Made by a program: the position numbers and the translations under genes
Notes under the pieces: generated by a model
The model's database searches: none
Seen by the model: the letters and a program-made list of their open reading frames with translations, nothing else
What the model was told of the DNA's origin: nothing
Part shown: one piece after another, positions 12,226-23,692 of the stretch
Position numbering within the stretch: the stretch's first letter is position 1
Layout: the number at the start of each line of letters is the position of its first letter
Origin: Lutraria lutraria
Taxonomy: Eukaryota > Mollusca > Bivalvia > Venerida > Mactridae
Assembly: GCA_964023205.1 (NCBI GenBank)
Contig: OZ026850.1
Span: 5,931,270-5,995,269, forward strand
DNA length: 64,000 nucleotides
Direction of reading: 5' to 3'

Positions 12226-12784
12226 AGTTTGTTTTGCAACATTAAATTTTCCTTTATCTTTTAACAAGAAAATGGTTGGGTTGGGTTGGGTTATTGTGTG
12301 GACACATCAAATGTGTTTAACACGTGATTGGTGCATTTTACTCGTAGATTAATTTAAGTATCTTAATGTTGGGAAGAAGGTACTTCATAATAAACTAATC
12401 TATGAAACATTGTTTGACTTACTTTATGCTATTTCAAGAGCAAATTGCCAGTTTACTTAAAAACTCGTTTGAATCATACAATTTAATATCAAGTCTTACA
12501 AACAACATCAAATTTATATACAATCTGATCAATACTAAGCATTTATGTTTGTCTAAAGGAAGGGTACTGCACCTGAAAATACTCTGGTTTTTAGCAAGTA
12601 GCAACTTATATTCAAACAGTCAATGTCAGCTTTCAAATGAATATATATTTGTTTCTGCTTTGGAAAAAGATCAGGTACATCCACCATTAGTTGATAGTGA
12701 ATACGAAAATGCTGCATGAGGAAGTTGAAACAATCGTCATTTCTAAACCCTAATTGGCAATTCCTCATAAGAATGGGTCTGTAG

Positions 12785-12915
12785 AAGGCCAATCAGCCAA
12801 ATTTAATATTTGTTTCAAATCACTTGCAATGTACTTCATACAGTGGGTTTATCTAAGTATATAATCAGGGTTTTGTTTTAAATTAATAAATTGGCGAAAC
12901 TTAATAAGACCAAGC
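12785..12915 (+). repeat. Interspersed repeat (copy 1 of 2)
   Basis: Matches 37470-37595 in the same orientation (block starting tttgtttcaaatcacttgca and ending near the ataaattgg word). No protein or tRNA-like part is visible. It lies about 100 bases upstream of the HEPN gene start. Confidence 0.6.
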
Positions 12916-13027
12916 AGCAAGTCACGCCACATAAATTATATTTGTGTACATATTTGTTCTTACACAGGACTCTGAGAACTGATAAAGTGATTGGATGTGT
13001 GTGAGCTTTGAACGACTTTTGTTGATT

Positions 13028-16000
13028 ATGGCGGGGGTAGAATCATACCATGGACCAGTAGGTATGTGATCATCATTTATGTTACTTAACGCTTGCCCGT
13101 TAGCTGTAGGAATGCAGAGGAAAAAAGTTAGTTAGTACAATTAAATTGATAGTACACATATATTTAAAAAGTGCATGGAATGGCCAACCTTTCACGTTGC
13201 ACAATGTGTTTGTTTTTAATTTAAGTCATTTTCGTGTTTAATTGTTTAATATAAATGGTAATAAAAAACTATCATTGCCAATGCAGACATGCTGTTACTC
13301 TTGCTTCAGATGTACTCCTATTCAGATACGAATATTTATTGATTGAGGTTGGTACCCAAATGCTCAGAAAGTTGTTTGATAAAATGGTGGGCGCGGACTT
13401 ATCAAAACCAATCGAAAAACCTTGAATGTTTGATGAACAGGCATGAAATACCTAGCAGTTACTTGAAGGACTTGCCACCGATCGACAATCAACCACATTC
13501 TGCTAATTTCGATATATATTTGTTGACTCTTCTTCTGAGGAATATATGCGGTCTACGTAATGCAAAAGAGACAGTGTGGATGCATCCAGATTCGGGCGAT
13601 ATGTCACTTGAAGCAGACATTGCAAGGCTGTCTAGATGCCTTCATTATGTATGTATCTCGTATTTATGATGTATATATGTCAAGTCACCTTATTTACACA
13701 TAATGAACGCAAAAGAAAACCACAAGATAATGAGCAAATGATACAGATGTAAATATGTCCTTGATATAATGTATTTATTGTAACTGAATGCATATTATCG
13801 TGACAATGTACGAGTATGTCATTTTTGCAATTATAATAAAGGACACGTGTATGTATGAAGAAAAATTTTACCAAAAAGTACATCCGTAATTTTTTCACAC
13901 AGTACAGTTTAATGTCTCTACTTTATGGAATGAACAATAACTAAGGAAAAAAGAGAGTCCCAAGACCTCTTTTTGGCGCCGAAAGTATGGTGGGTGCATG
14001 GGTCAGAATCAAATATATCAATTTCATATGTACATTTTTTAACACGTTTTAAAACGTTTTCTATTGAGCCTTCATTTATATGACAATTATATATATTTAT
14101 TCATTTGAAGTCATTATAACAGCTTTATACCAAGTCAAACGCATTCTAAAGATCATTGTAATATTTTATGTAAGTAGTCGAATATTAACATTTTGTTTCT
14201 TAAACAGATGTGTCAAATTTTAAGACAATTAGATTGTTAAATATTTTCCTTTTGGTTACCAGGGAAACCAGAGTTCTGCGTGGAATGAGCTTCTTTTATC
14301 ATTTCTTTTGCAAATGACCACACAAAGATCATTTCTGTTGAGTTTCTTCAAATTTGACACATCTGTTTCAGAGGAAAAGTCCTTTAAAGTATTGAAGACG
14401 GACAGGCGGACGGTCGACAGACACAATAGCACGCTAATAATTCTCCCTGAGCTTTTCTGTAATAACTGTAATAAATTATTATACGACATCGACGCGTAAC
14501 TGCACATTTTAATGCATGATTGCTGTCAATTTCTTCAAAATAGGATGTCAAAATGAACTTTTAAGAAAAAAATGTTAATATTCGACTACTTACATATATG
14601 TTTTTATCTTTAGAATGCATTTGACTAGGTATAAAGCTGTTATAATGACTTCCAATAAATAAATATATATTATTGTCATATAAATGAAGGCTGAATAGAA
14701 AACTTTTTTAAGAAATCTTGAAAAAATATACATATGAAATTGATATATTTGATTCTGGCCCATGCACCCCACCATACTTTCGGCGCTGAAAAGAGGTTTT
14801 GCGTGAACAAATTACGGATGTTATTTTTGTTTAAATTTTCTTCATTTGTTTACCCTTGTCCTTTGATTTCTATCAAACTGTTTTTTTTTCAATTCGCGTT
14901 TACTGCGTTATACATTAATTTATTTGACATCTTCGGATAATAAAACTTTCTAGACATGCATGATACGAGGACTTAAAATACATTTTGTTTCAGTTGATGC
15001 ATAGGACAGGTGTTTATACGTCTGAAAAGGAACTGAATAAAAAATGGCATGAATTGGTTTCGGTAAGTAGTAAAATACACTCTCCAAAAATACTTTGGTT
15101 TAATAACAGTTGTATTTCGGAAGATATACATAATAATGTATCCCTGTTACAATTACATACATGCACTGATGTCTTAATGCATAGAAAAATAACTCTATTG
15201 TCTGTTATCTTATTTACATAAGATCAACAGTATTTAATGCACAGTAGTATAAATCGAGTATGTCTTATACATGTATTTGAGAAAGGGAAATTATATTAAT
15301 TCCCAATTCAGGACGTTTCCTACAGTTTTCACATAGACATATAGCAGAATGAAAACTGTTGAACTGGAATTTTCAAAACTTTGCATGATCATAGTGTAGC
15401 ATAACAGAAACATTTTAAGCGAAAAAAATAGGGGTCACGGATCTCGTTTTTGGATTTTCTGCCCTTGAATTTGAATTTTTGCTTATTTTAGGCCATTTCA
15501 AGGGTGGATTACTCATACATGAATCTCAAATATTCATATCTTTACTTTTGGTTTATGTTTTTCATTTTTTCTTCCTTGTCAAAATACAAAATTTCATTAA
15601 ATTCCATTAATTTAAAACATATTATTACATTTTTCAGTTGAAGTTAAGAGACTTAAAATACTTCAAAATTAGGCCATTTTTTAAAAGAAAATTGGCACTT
15701 GTTTAGGTAAAGAAGAAAGAATCCCACTATTTACCAATTCTTGAAATTTTACACGATGACAGAACTTGAGCTAAAACGTTTGGACGTCCAAATTTTTGTC
15801 ATTTTTTCTCCAATGTTAATGTTTACAAAATTTACACATTTTGGACAGATTTTATGCTTAAATGTTCGGACGTCCAAACTTCTTGCTATGCAGATTGTTT
15901 TGATATTCATGTCCAACTTAGGCGGACATGACCTTACAGGTCATCTGATAAATTTTCAAGGGAAACAACTATAAATCAGGAGTTTAAATACAGTCTACCA

Positions 16001-19000
16001 ATTGTTACCTTCCTTGCTTGCGTTATGCTGACTTTATTAGGGGTCATAAAGAAATAATATCAATCACGCGTAACCGATAAGATCTGTTATCTCAATTGAT
16101 CCGAAAATCGATTTTTCACTGTTACACACATTATTACTTTTGGATATCAGATATGACTTGAGCATGTCCCAACAATTATGTACGTTTTGGTTAGTACAGT
16201 CATGTGGACAGAAACGTATAATACGTTTCGTCAGTAAAATTCATTTTGTAAATACGAACATCACAAAAAGACCTAATTCAAGAATCAAAGCAATAATTGT
16301 GTTATTGTATACTCAATCAAATAGCAATTTGATATTATTTTGCATATAAACACATAAGCTTACAATACATTTATTTTCACTACTACAACGTAGGCGAGAA
16401 ATTTTCCTCTTATTAAAAGTAGGGTAGGTAGGTATGGGCTTTATTTGGCTCTTGAAAGCATGTTAGAAGGTAAAAAGAGAGAGGATTTTCCGTTCCTCGG
16501 GTCAAATAAAAAGTCTAGGGTCGCGGGATAGATTAGGTTCGATCAGGTAACCAGAAATTTTGCACTTTGTCACAAGTCTTTCAGATCAATGATTAAAAAT
16601 GAAATTACTTCCACATCCATAAAAGCGTTCAATAAATGTTGTATGAACAGTACAATCAATGTATGCAATTTTTATGGCAATTTCCATCCGTCTTAATTAT
16701 ATGAGAATAAAATAATATCTAAAACATCATAACTCGGTGTGCACAATTGTTGATGATTTAATGTGAGATGCGTATAAAAACTCAATAAACAGGTAAAGGT
16801 AGCAACCATGCAAAAGGATCTCGAAAATATGATATATTTTGTGCACCCTTTGTATGCCCATCATTAAAAAAATATATATAAGTGACCCGTGGACGTATGC
16901 CAAAATGATATATTTAGCGTATAATTAGATTAATATATCGACTGTTGAATGCCAGAAGGGGCTATCGGCATTTTCCATAGTTTTGAGAAGCTTCCCCGAA
17001 GCTGTATTTCACATGGATTAGGTCAGGGTGTTGTTTTTGTACCTTCAATACTTTGATGTTAAGCCAATTAACTTTTGTTCCTTCTGAGCTTGTTTTGAAA
17101 TTGTTGAAATTGTTATTAGCATACTTTTTAAGGTCGTAGAAGTTGTCATATTGCGATGGCACAACAACATCGGGATTTTGCCTCCTTGCCACTTGAAAGA
17201 CTGTGTCCCATTGCTCTGGTACATAAAGAGAAGGTCGTTTTTGGCATGTTCGATAGCAGCATCCCTAGAATTACATTCTATTTGTGTAAGGCCAGATTCA
17301 AGGAAATTTTGCTCAATGACTTGAATGTTTGGGTTTTGTAAACCTGTGTTTAGCAATTCAGCTGCAAGGTACTGATTGCGATTTTGTCCCGAGCAGCAGT
17401 CAGAATACAGAATTACATGCTTAACATTTTGCTGGAAGAGAATTTAAATGGGTCATAATGCAAGTTCCTATTTCAGAGGACCCTCCCTGGCCATGTGTCT
17501 TATTCCAAACATAGCATGTGCCTTTAGAGTGAGTCGATGAATAAACAGATTGAAACTAATTAATTTTTACTTGTGACGTTTGAACATGGGGTTTGTAAAA
17601 CAGCTTGTAGATCAATAGAAAGCTCTTTTTTACTCATACTGTTTTTCTGCCTGTACCGACTCATTTTTCTTCTTTATAGTTGCATATTCCCAGCCAGACA
17701 ATTCAGATGATATCTGGTCATAAATCTGGAATATCTTCCATCATTTGATCTCTATCAGATTGCTGTTGTAAGTTTTGTGTTATTTCAGACTGTGATTCCC
17801 TAGCTTGCTTTTGTTCTTCTGCAAACTGACAAATGGCATTCTGATTTCTGTCTAAAAGATTATTTGTATAGCAGTTCATGTTCAGTATGTTGCTGAGATG
17901 ACTGTAGTATTGGACTATCCCTTGATAGAAAACTTGATTGTTAGTCATTTTCTTAAATACAAAAATTATAAATTAAGCTCAAAGTGATATCAATACATTT
18001 AATATACATAATTTATTATATCTTTTTATTCTGAAACAATTACTTAAGAGTTATTAATTATAGTTCTAAACAATGTTTTACATAAACTTTACTACGTAGT
18101 AACGTTTTTAAAATGATTTTTAAAGTTGAAGTTTAATTTTGCTAATAAAAATTATCTTTATTCTATGATTCGATATTAGGTGCACTGTAAAAACGTATTG
18201 AATTAATACACTGTCATTCATTTACCATTCTGGTGGCTTTGTTCTTGAATCATCCATAAATAAAGTGGAATGGCAGAGTAAATTTCTTCATCTGACCTTT
18301 TGTCTTCCATAATTCTCTGAAATCAGAATTTTAGGGCTACCATAAGGAGCTATCAACATAATATGCCTATACTGTATTTACCAATAGAAGAATATAATTT
18401 ACTTCACAATGATTGGTCATTTACTTTAGTAAAGCATCTAGTGTAAACTAAATACAAAAAAAATACTTAAAAATGAAATTTATTGGTAAGAACATTTCTC
18501 ATAATTTCAGCTGCCAGATGGAGTCAACAGATAAGCAATATTTACTGCACTGATGATAATATATTTACATTTAAGTGTTTTTAGTCATTATAAGTATTTA
18601 AAATGTTAAATGATAAATATAATCATTTTGGGTGAAAACGGCTGATAACCCCTGGCATTCAACAGTCGATATCAAAAATGAATTAATAAAAAAGTTCATT
18701 TAATGAAATATCATCGTATGTATAAAGGACAATTAGCTTTTTAACATAGCAAAATACAGAACAAAAGGTGAAATGATAGTAAAGTATAAGAAATGTAATT
18801 ATTTTATTTGCACTAAAACAATATTTACATAGTGCATTTGTTAAGCCACACCTCATACAAATGTTATCAGATGCCTTATCTTTGCAAAATCGTTGAAAAA
18901 ATGCCGTGCTATGCACTTTGTGATTAAAAAAGAACATTTCGGAAGTTTTTCAAAATGTTCCGAAGTCCCATTATTTTGAACAGATTTTGTGCTCAAATGT

Positions 19001-22000
19001 ATTCTTTGTTCAATGTAGAATATTGTATATATTTTGCAATAAGTTCAGAGATTAAAGAATTTGAACACATTTGCACAAACATTCGCATTCTTTTTCTTTA
19101 ATTATAGATCATTAAAATATTTTTTCCAACTGTTAGAAAGATTATTATGCATTTTGGTGTAATATTGTTCGGGCGTCAAAACTTTTCGCATTATCTTTCT
19201 ATATAGAGTATAGTTACTGTAGTACTTGTTCAACTATTTTCGCCCGAAAATTTGAAAACTTTTATGATAAATGCTTAGTTGTCCATACTCTTCATAATGT
19301 TTGAGGCAAAGATTATTCTAGTAATTTTCTGAGCATGTTAAACATATTTTGAGCTAAAATGTTTGGTCGTTTTGGCATTCTTCCTTCAATATAAATGTTC
19401 GAACGTCCAAACTTGTCATATTCTTTTTTTCGATATATAATAAATTATTGTTTTCAAAATTTTAAACTGTGCTTATCTCAACATTCTTACCCATGGCTTG
19501 CTCAAAATAGGCCCTTTAATTGAAAATGAATATACATTCCCTTTCCAGAGATATTAAATTTATACATTTACATCACAGTTTATTACGATTGTTTCAATTC
19601 AACACATGTTGGTTCAATGAATAACCTGAAATCAAAGTTATATCATTTGCCTCGAACGTCTTCCAGATTCTACAAAGACTCAACTTATCGATAGGAAGTC
19701 AAGACCTTCCATTATTGATTGAAAAAGCCGAGCACTTGTCATTTGATGAAGACTTGAAGAATAGTTGGAATGAAAATATGGATACGTGGTCATGGAACCT
19801 TACGACATCGCAGGAGAAAATGATGAATGATGTTACAGAAAAATGTGATACTCAATCGAGCACGGGAAAAAGAGATATTGAAATTAATGACGAACTAGGT
19901 CTGCTAATATATAAACGAATCAAAAATGAGAACGAGACAGGTAATTTAAAACATAAGAATATTTAAAATGAAAACATAATATAAGTGAGATTTATGTGTA
20001 CATAGTTACAATCTTTACTTTTACTTTATGAATGGGTTGATATTGTATTAAAATCAAACTCTAACCAATAAAGTTATATGATGGATTTTAATGACTTATC
20101 CCATGTTTAATATTCAATTCTGATATAAGCACAGCAGGCTAAGATGAATGTGATTGAGATATTGTAGTATGTTAAACATGAACATTCGTACGGTTATTAA
20201 GAGTGAATATAGATAAGAAAAAGGATTTGTTGAAAAAGAAACACATACAAAACATTCCAAGTTCACCGAAATACTACCCTCCCCTAAATCTCCCAACCCA
20301 ATACCTCCCTAACACATGGGAATACATACTCCCTCCTCCCCAAAAAACACGATAGAAATATATAAATAAACTAAAAATACGAAATATACATATGTACAAT
20401 GAAAAGATAATTGTAAAACACGGACAATTATAATAAAAGTGAAACATTTTAAAATTTCTGAAACAAATTAGAATGAATGACTTCTGATTAAATGTCCTCC
20501 ATGACCAAAGACGACGAGCTCTTTCATATTTACTTGCAAATAAAAAATTCACGAACTGAAAAATATGCGCTGATTATTTCCTTTTCATTTTCAGTAAACA
20601 CTAACACATCATGGGCGAAAGTAGTCTCAGACATTACTAACTACGAAATCAACGTTGATAAACTTTTGACAAATAATGTGTTACCCAACAAATCTGAACT
20701 TGATTTAATAGTTCGAGAAATTGGTAAAAAAACACCTATAGCAAATCGCATATTCATTGCTATTTGTGAATACCTTAGAAATGAATATAAATGTGTTTTG
20801 AAAGCATTTGCAGCCTTTTCGGATAAGACGGAAAATTTCAACGGAGACGGCGTAATCTTTGTATTGCTGAAGAAGGATGATGTGAAAATTAATTGTGAGG
20901 AATACAGAATATACGAAACACAAGTTGGCAAAATTAGACCTGATACGATGAATGTCAACAGAAATATTTCAGAGTTTGAAAGAAAACATATTCTACCCCT
21001 AGAGCAGCTTGAAAAGCTAGAAGCGTGTGTACAACAACATTCAAACATGCTATTAAAAAAACACAGTAACTTAACCATGGTTAGCGCCAGCTGGTGTAAG
21101 TCTCATGGATTAGGAAAGTTATCGTTCACACCATGTGTGGCTTTGTATGTTCCCATTAAGGGGATTATACCAGTTGACGAAGATCCATTTGATTCCACTA
21201 TCGGCGAATATTTGATAGATGTGAGGGAGGGTGTGTTTGAAACCTTCCGTGGCCCAAACGATTATCATAAACATCTTAAAATGGGATGTAAAATTACCGG
21301 TGGACATCTTGCTGGTACACTAGGAACTTTTGTGACTCAGGATAATGACGCTAGTAAAATATTTGCTATCACGTGCGCACATGTTTTACTTGACGACATG
21401 CGTTTGAAAGAGCTCATGCAAAATAATGAAATAGACTATAGCGAATTAAATGCTGAAGTCTTCCACCCAATTTGTATACCGCCGGTGAGCTTTGGTCGGC
21501 TTGTGTTTGCTACATATTCTAAAGGAGATAATGGCACTTCTGGAATGGAAATCGCTGTAATACAAATGAATACCGATAGATTTCCTAAGGATGGTTCATT
21601 TCCAGAAGCTGATGACTCTTATTTAAAACACGGTAAATATAAATGCAAAATGAAGAAATGTACGGAAACGATATTATAATTGAAAATTAATTGATTTTGC
21701 TAATGAATGCTAAGGTTTACAATTTTAAGCATTGAACGTACCTAATGTTAATACTGTTTGAATACGTTTGTACAAATATTTAATCGATGATTATTTAATT
21801 TATTTAATTGGTTTCGGGTCATAATTTGTTATCTTTTATAACATCAGTTCATCATTTATACACATTAACTGTTCTAGAAGTGCAAATCACTAAATAATTG
21901 AATATGGTTACTTAGTAACAGAGGTTAAATACTAATTGCGTATGCGTTCGTAGTTCACAGTTATCAATTGTACAGCGAATTTACAGCTTTAAAAACGTAA

Positions 22001-22843
22001 ACACCATTGCCGATGATATCTACTTTATATAATCACTTCTGCTCCTATCTAAATCCATGTAGTGAAATAAAGTGAAGTATTCCTGTCTTAATTTCAGGTT
22101 TTAATGACAGTCATCCATATGAATTCAGTTCTGGAATGTGCTGTGATTTTAGCAAACTCCACCAGTACCCCTATGTTTTGAAATATGGAAGTGTTTCGAT
22201 GTTGACTGAAGGCAAAGTTCGTGTGAGAGGAACTGCCGTACGAGATGGGCCATTGTTTCATAATATAAATGGCACGACGTTAGAATTGCACAATCAAATC
22301 GAAATTGAATCCTCAGGTAGTGGGCCTTTTGCAGAACCAGGTGACTCCGGGGCTTTGGTTTTAGCTAGGACACGTGAAGGAGGACTAGCAGCTGTCGGTA
22401 TTTTCGAAGAAGTCAGTATTTTGGAAGACGGCGATACATTCGGAGAAAAACGCATACAAAGATTTATTGTTACCCCAATGAAAGTTATATTGGACAGACT
22501 TAGTGAAAAGGCAGGGGTCGTTAAACTGTTATCATTTGACACAAATTCTACTACAACATCTGATTCAAGGACGGAAATAGGTAGAAGAGAAGGCGTTCGA
22601 GAAACAGAAACATCTTTACCTAATGATCAGAATACAAATATTGAAGAACGCTTGCAACGTTTTGAAAACCAAATAAAAGACACATTAGAACCATTGTCGA
22701 ACGAAGTTCATAGCATTCGAAACGAAATGACAAACAAATTAGAACCATTGTCGAACGAAGTGCAAAGCATTCGAAACGAAATGACAAGCAAACTCGATAA
22801 ATTGATTCAGATTCTTCAAAATAAACAGGGAGACACCAGTTAA
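13028..22843 (+). CDS. HEPN (DZIP3-like) - trypsin-like peptidase fusion protein, six exons
   Basis: Exons: 13028-13061, 13310-13648, 14994-15062, 19667-19940, 20595-21632, 22098-22843; all junctions are GT/AG and phases match. About 832 residues. Residues ~12-200 match the DZIP3/hRUL138-like HEPN domain: EVGTQMLRKLFDKM, then FDIYLLTLLLRNICGL, then EADIARL and an R-x6-H motif (RCLHYLMH) whose two ends are encoded in exons 2 and 3. HEPN domains are RNases or RNA/protein-binding modules; here the residue after Arg is Cys rather than the usual polar Asn/Asp/His, so activity is uncertain. Residues ~480-720 form an S1-like peptidase core: His in ITCAHVL (~500), Ser in EPGDSGALV (~667), and GMEIAVIQM where the catalytic Asp is expected (Glu ~556). 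No signal peptide is seen, so it is probably intracellular. The C-terminus is a coiled coil. Exon 2 needs a one-base frame shift near 13423 (true lesion or assembly error). A role as an immune effector is inference. Confidence 0.75.
13838..14865. mobile_element. Foldback (palindromic) element in intron 2 of the HEPN gene
   Basis: Sequence 13964-14195 reappears inverted at about 14568-14795, with shared words such as cgccgaaagtatggtgggtgc and tcgaatattaacattttg. Weaker similarity extends out to ~13838 and ~14865 (catccgtaatt near both ends). The centre holds a second, shorter inverted pair (tcaaatttgacacatctgt at 14347 against 14208). No ORF or clear target duplication seen. RNA from the intron could fold into a long hairpin. 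Confidence 0.65.
15740..15960 (+). repeat. Diverged repeat with palindromic TTTGGACGTCCAAA
   Basis: Two units with the word (c)gtttggacgtccaaa at ~15776 and ~15861, spaced about 86 bases. The same units recur at 18940-19420 in the same intron, across the inserted 1.73-kb transposon. Confidence 0.5.
16939..18668 (-). mobile_element. TIR DNA transposon carrying a broken YSD-type transposase
   Basis: The left end CGACTGTTGAATGCCAG and the right end (its inverse) are identical for 17 bases and similar for about 35. Flanks on both sides read atat, a possible 4-bp target duplication. The inside (17948-16962, minus) is a transposase-like pseudogene that stops just short of the left TIR, so the element is probably near complete in extent. 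It sits in intron 3 of the HEPN gene, in opposite orientation. Confidence 0.6.
16962..17948 (-). pseudogene. DUF7869-like transposase remnant
   Basis: Frames in order: MTNNQVFYQGIVQYY with a Gln-rich helix (17948-17718); KKELSIDLQAVLQTPC (~17635); CYVWNKTHGQGGSSEIG (~17520); VILYSDCCSGQNRN (~17420); FLESGLTQIECNS and AAIEHAK; then, after a shift, YVPEQWDTVFQ and VVVPSQYDNFYDLKKYA. The order 'W-x-E/T...GS-EI ... YSD-C-GQN-N ... FL--G-Tq-E-DS--A-IE' is the pattern of DUF7869-like proteins common in marine invertebrates. The usual ECDSxH reads ECNSRD here, so two conserved residues are lost; several frameshifts and stops are present. Confidence 0.6.
18940..19420 (+). repeat. Diverged repeats related to 15740-15960
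   Basis: Units with ttcgggcgtcaaaact (~19168), ttcgaacgtccaaact (~19395) and an older form ttccgaagtccc (~18955), followed by 'gaacagattttgtgct'-like text seen also at ~15850. Same intron and orientation as the first block. Confidence 0.45.
22685..22792 (+). repeat. Duplicated 54-bp coding unit in the coiled coil
   Basis: 22685-22738 and 22739-22792 are in-frame tandem copies encoding the 18-residue unit LEPLSNEV-SIRNEMT-K. It lies in the last exon of the HEPN-peptidase gene and extends its heptad pattern; a third partial unit (LDKLIQIL) follows. Confidence 0.85.
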
Positions 22844-23692
22844 ATGTCGCAACGGACAACATTCTTGCTGCGTCATCGAAATCTCAAAGTTAGATTATTC
22901 GCCATCGGCTTATTCAACATGATTTCAGAGGACCAATTGTTTACGAAATGAGAAATAGATTGTTTGGTACTGTTTTACCACTGATAGTTCCGTATACGTG
23001 AATTCAGAGTAGACTAACCTGGACTATTGTTTTAATCACTAATCGCTCGATTGCGCATTATTAGGTCTAGTTCGATAGTATTTGGAAATAAAACTATTTC
23101 TTAGGTGACTGGGGAAAGGGCAGATAATAAAAAATCTTAATCCATAAAGTTCATTTATTGCATAAACCTTCCATTCCTAGGAGTCTTCAAATGCCGATCA
23201 GTATCATTTAATGATCGATGGGAAGATATTTTTATTTTGACATTATGTATCTTTATTTCCTATTATCCTGCAATATTCTAAGCTAGAGTGCTTTTTCGAA
23301 TGACATGTTATATTCCTTGTAGATCATCAGTATAGTAACGAGTGTTTTACAGTAAGTACGCTACGCATTCCACGACCTTTTGCGACTAGAATGGAATTGT
23401 ATAGAGGTCATTGTTACTAGTATTTTGTAATTATTTGGATGGGGGTTTGGTGAAAGGCTCGTGCGAGCCTGCATGAAATAATTATGTTTTTGTTGTGTAC
23501 TTCTGTCCTTTTCACTAAGTATTGTATTTCATTGTATATTTTTAATATGTTTTTCAATATATCAGAGAAGAAACAAAGCGGAGCTATAAAAATGAACAAA
23601 GATGAATAAATAAAACACTTCCCCGATTGCAGTAAACGAGTCCTTTCATATGTATGTACATATTGTCTTGTACTCATGTTTTATAAATGATT
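22844..23692. other. 3' UTR and intergenic sequence
   Basis: The first ~250 bases are probably the 3' UTR of the HEPN-peptidase gene, ending after AATAAA at 23087. Nothing else recognisable. Confidence 0.45.
23087..23092 (+). promoter_or_regulatory. Poly(A) signal AATAAA
   Basis: First canonical AATAAA downstream of the stop codon at 22843, 244 bases away; probable 3' end of the HEPN-peptidase gene. Confidence 0.5.

Noticed and set aside
19715..19966. Stand-alone small ORF starting at 19715
   Set aside because: It is the inner part of exon 4 of the HEPN-peptidase gene (19667-19940), reading past the donor.
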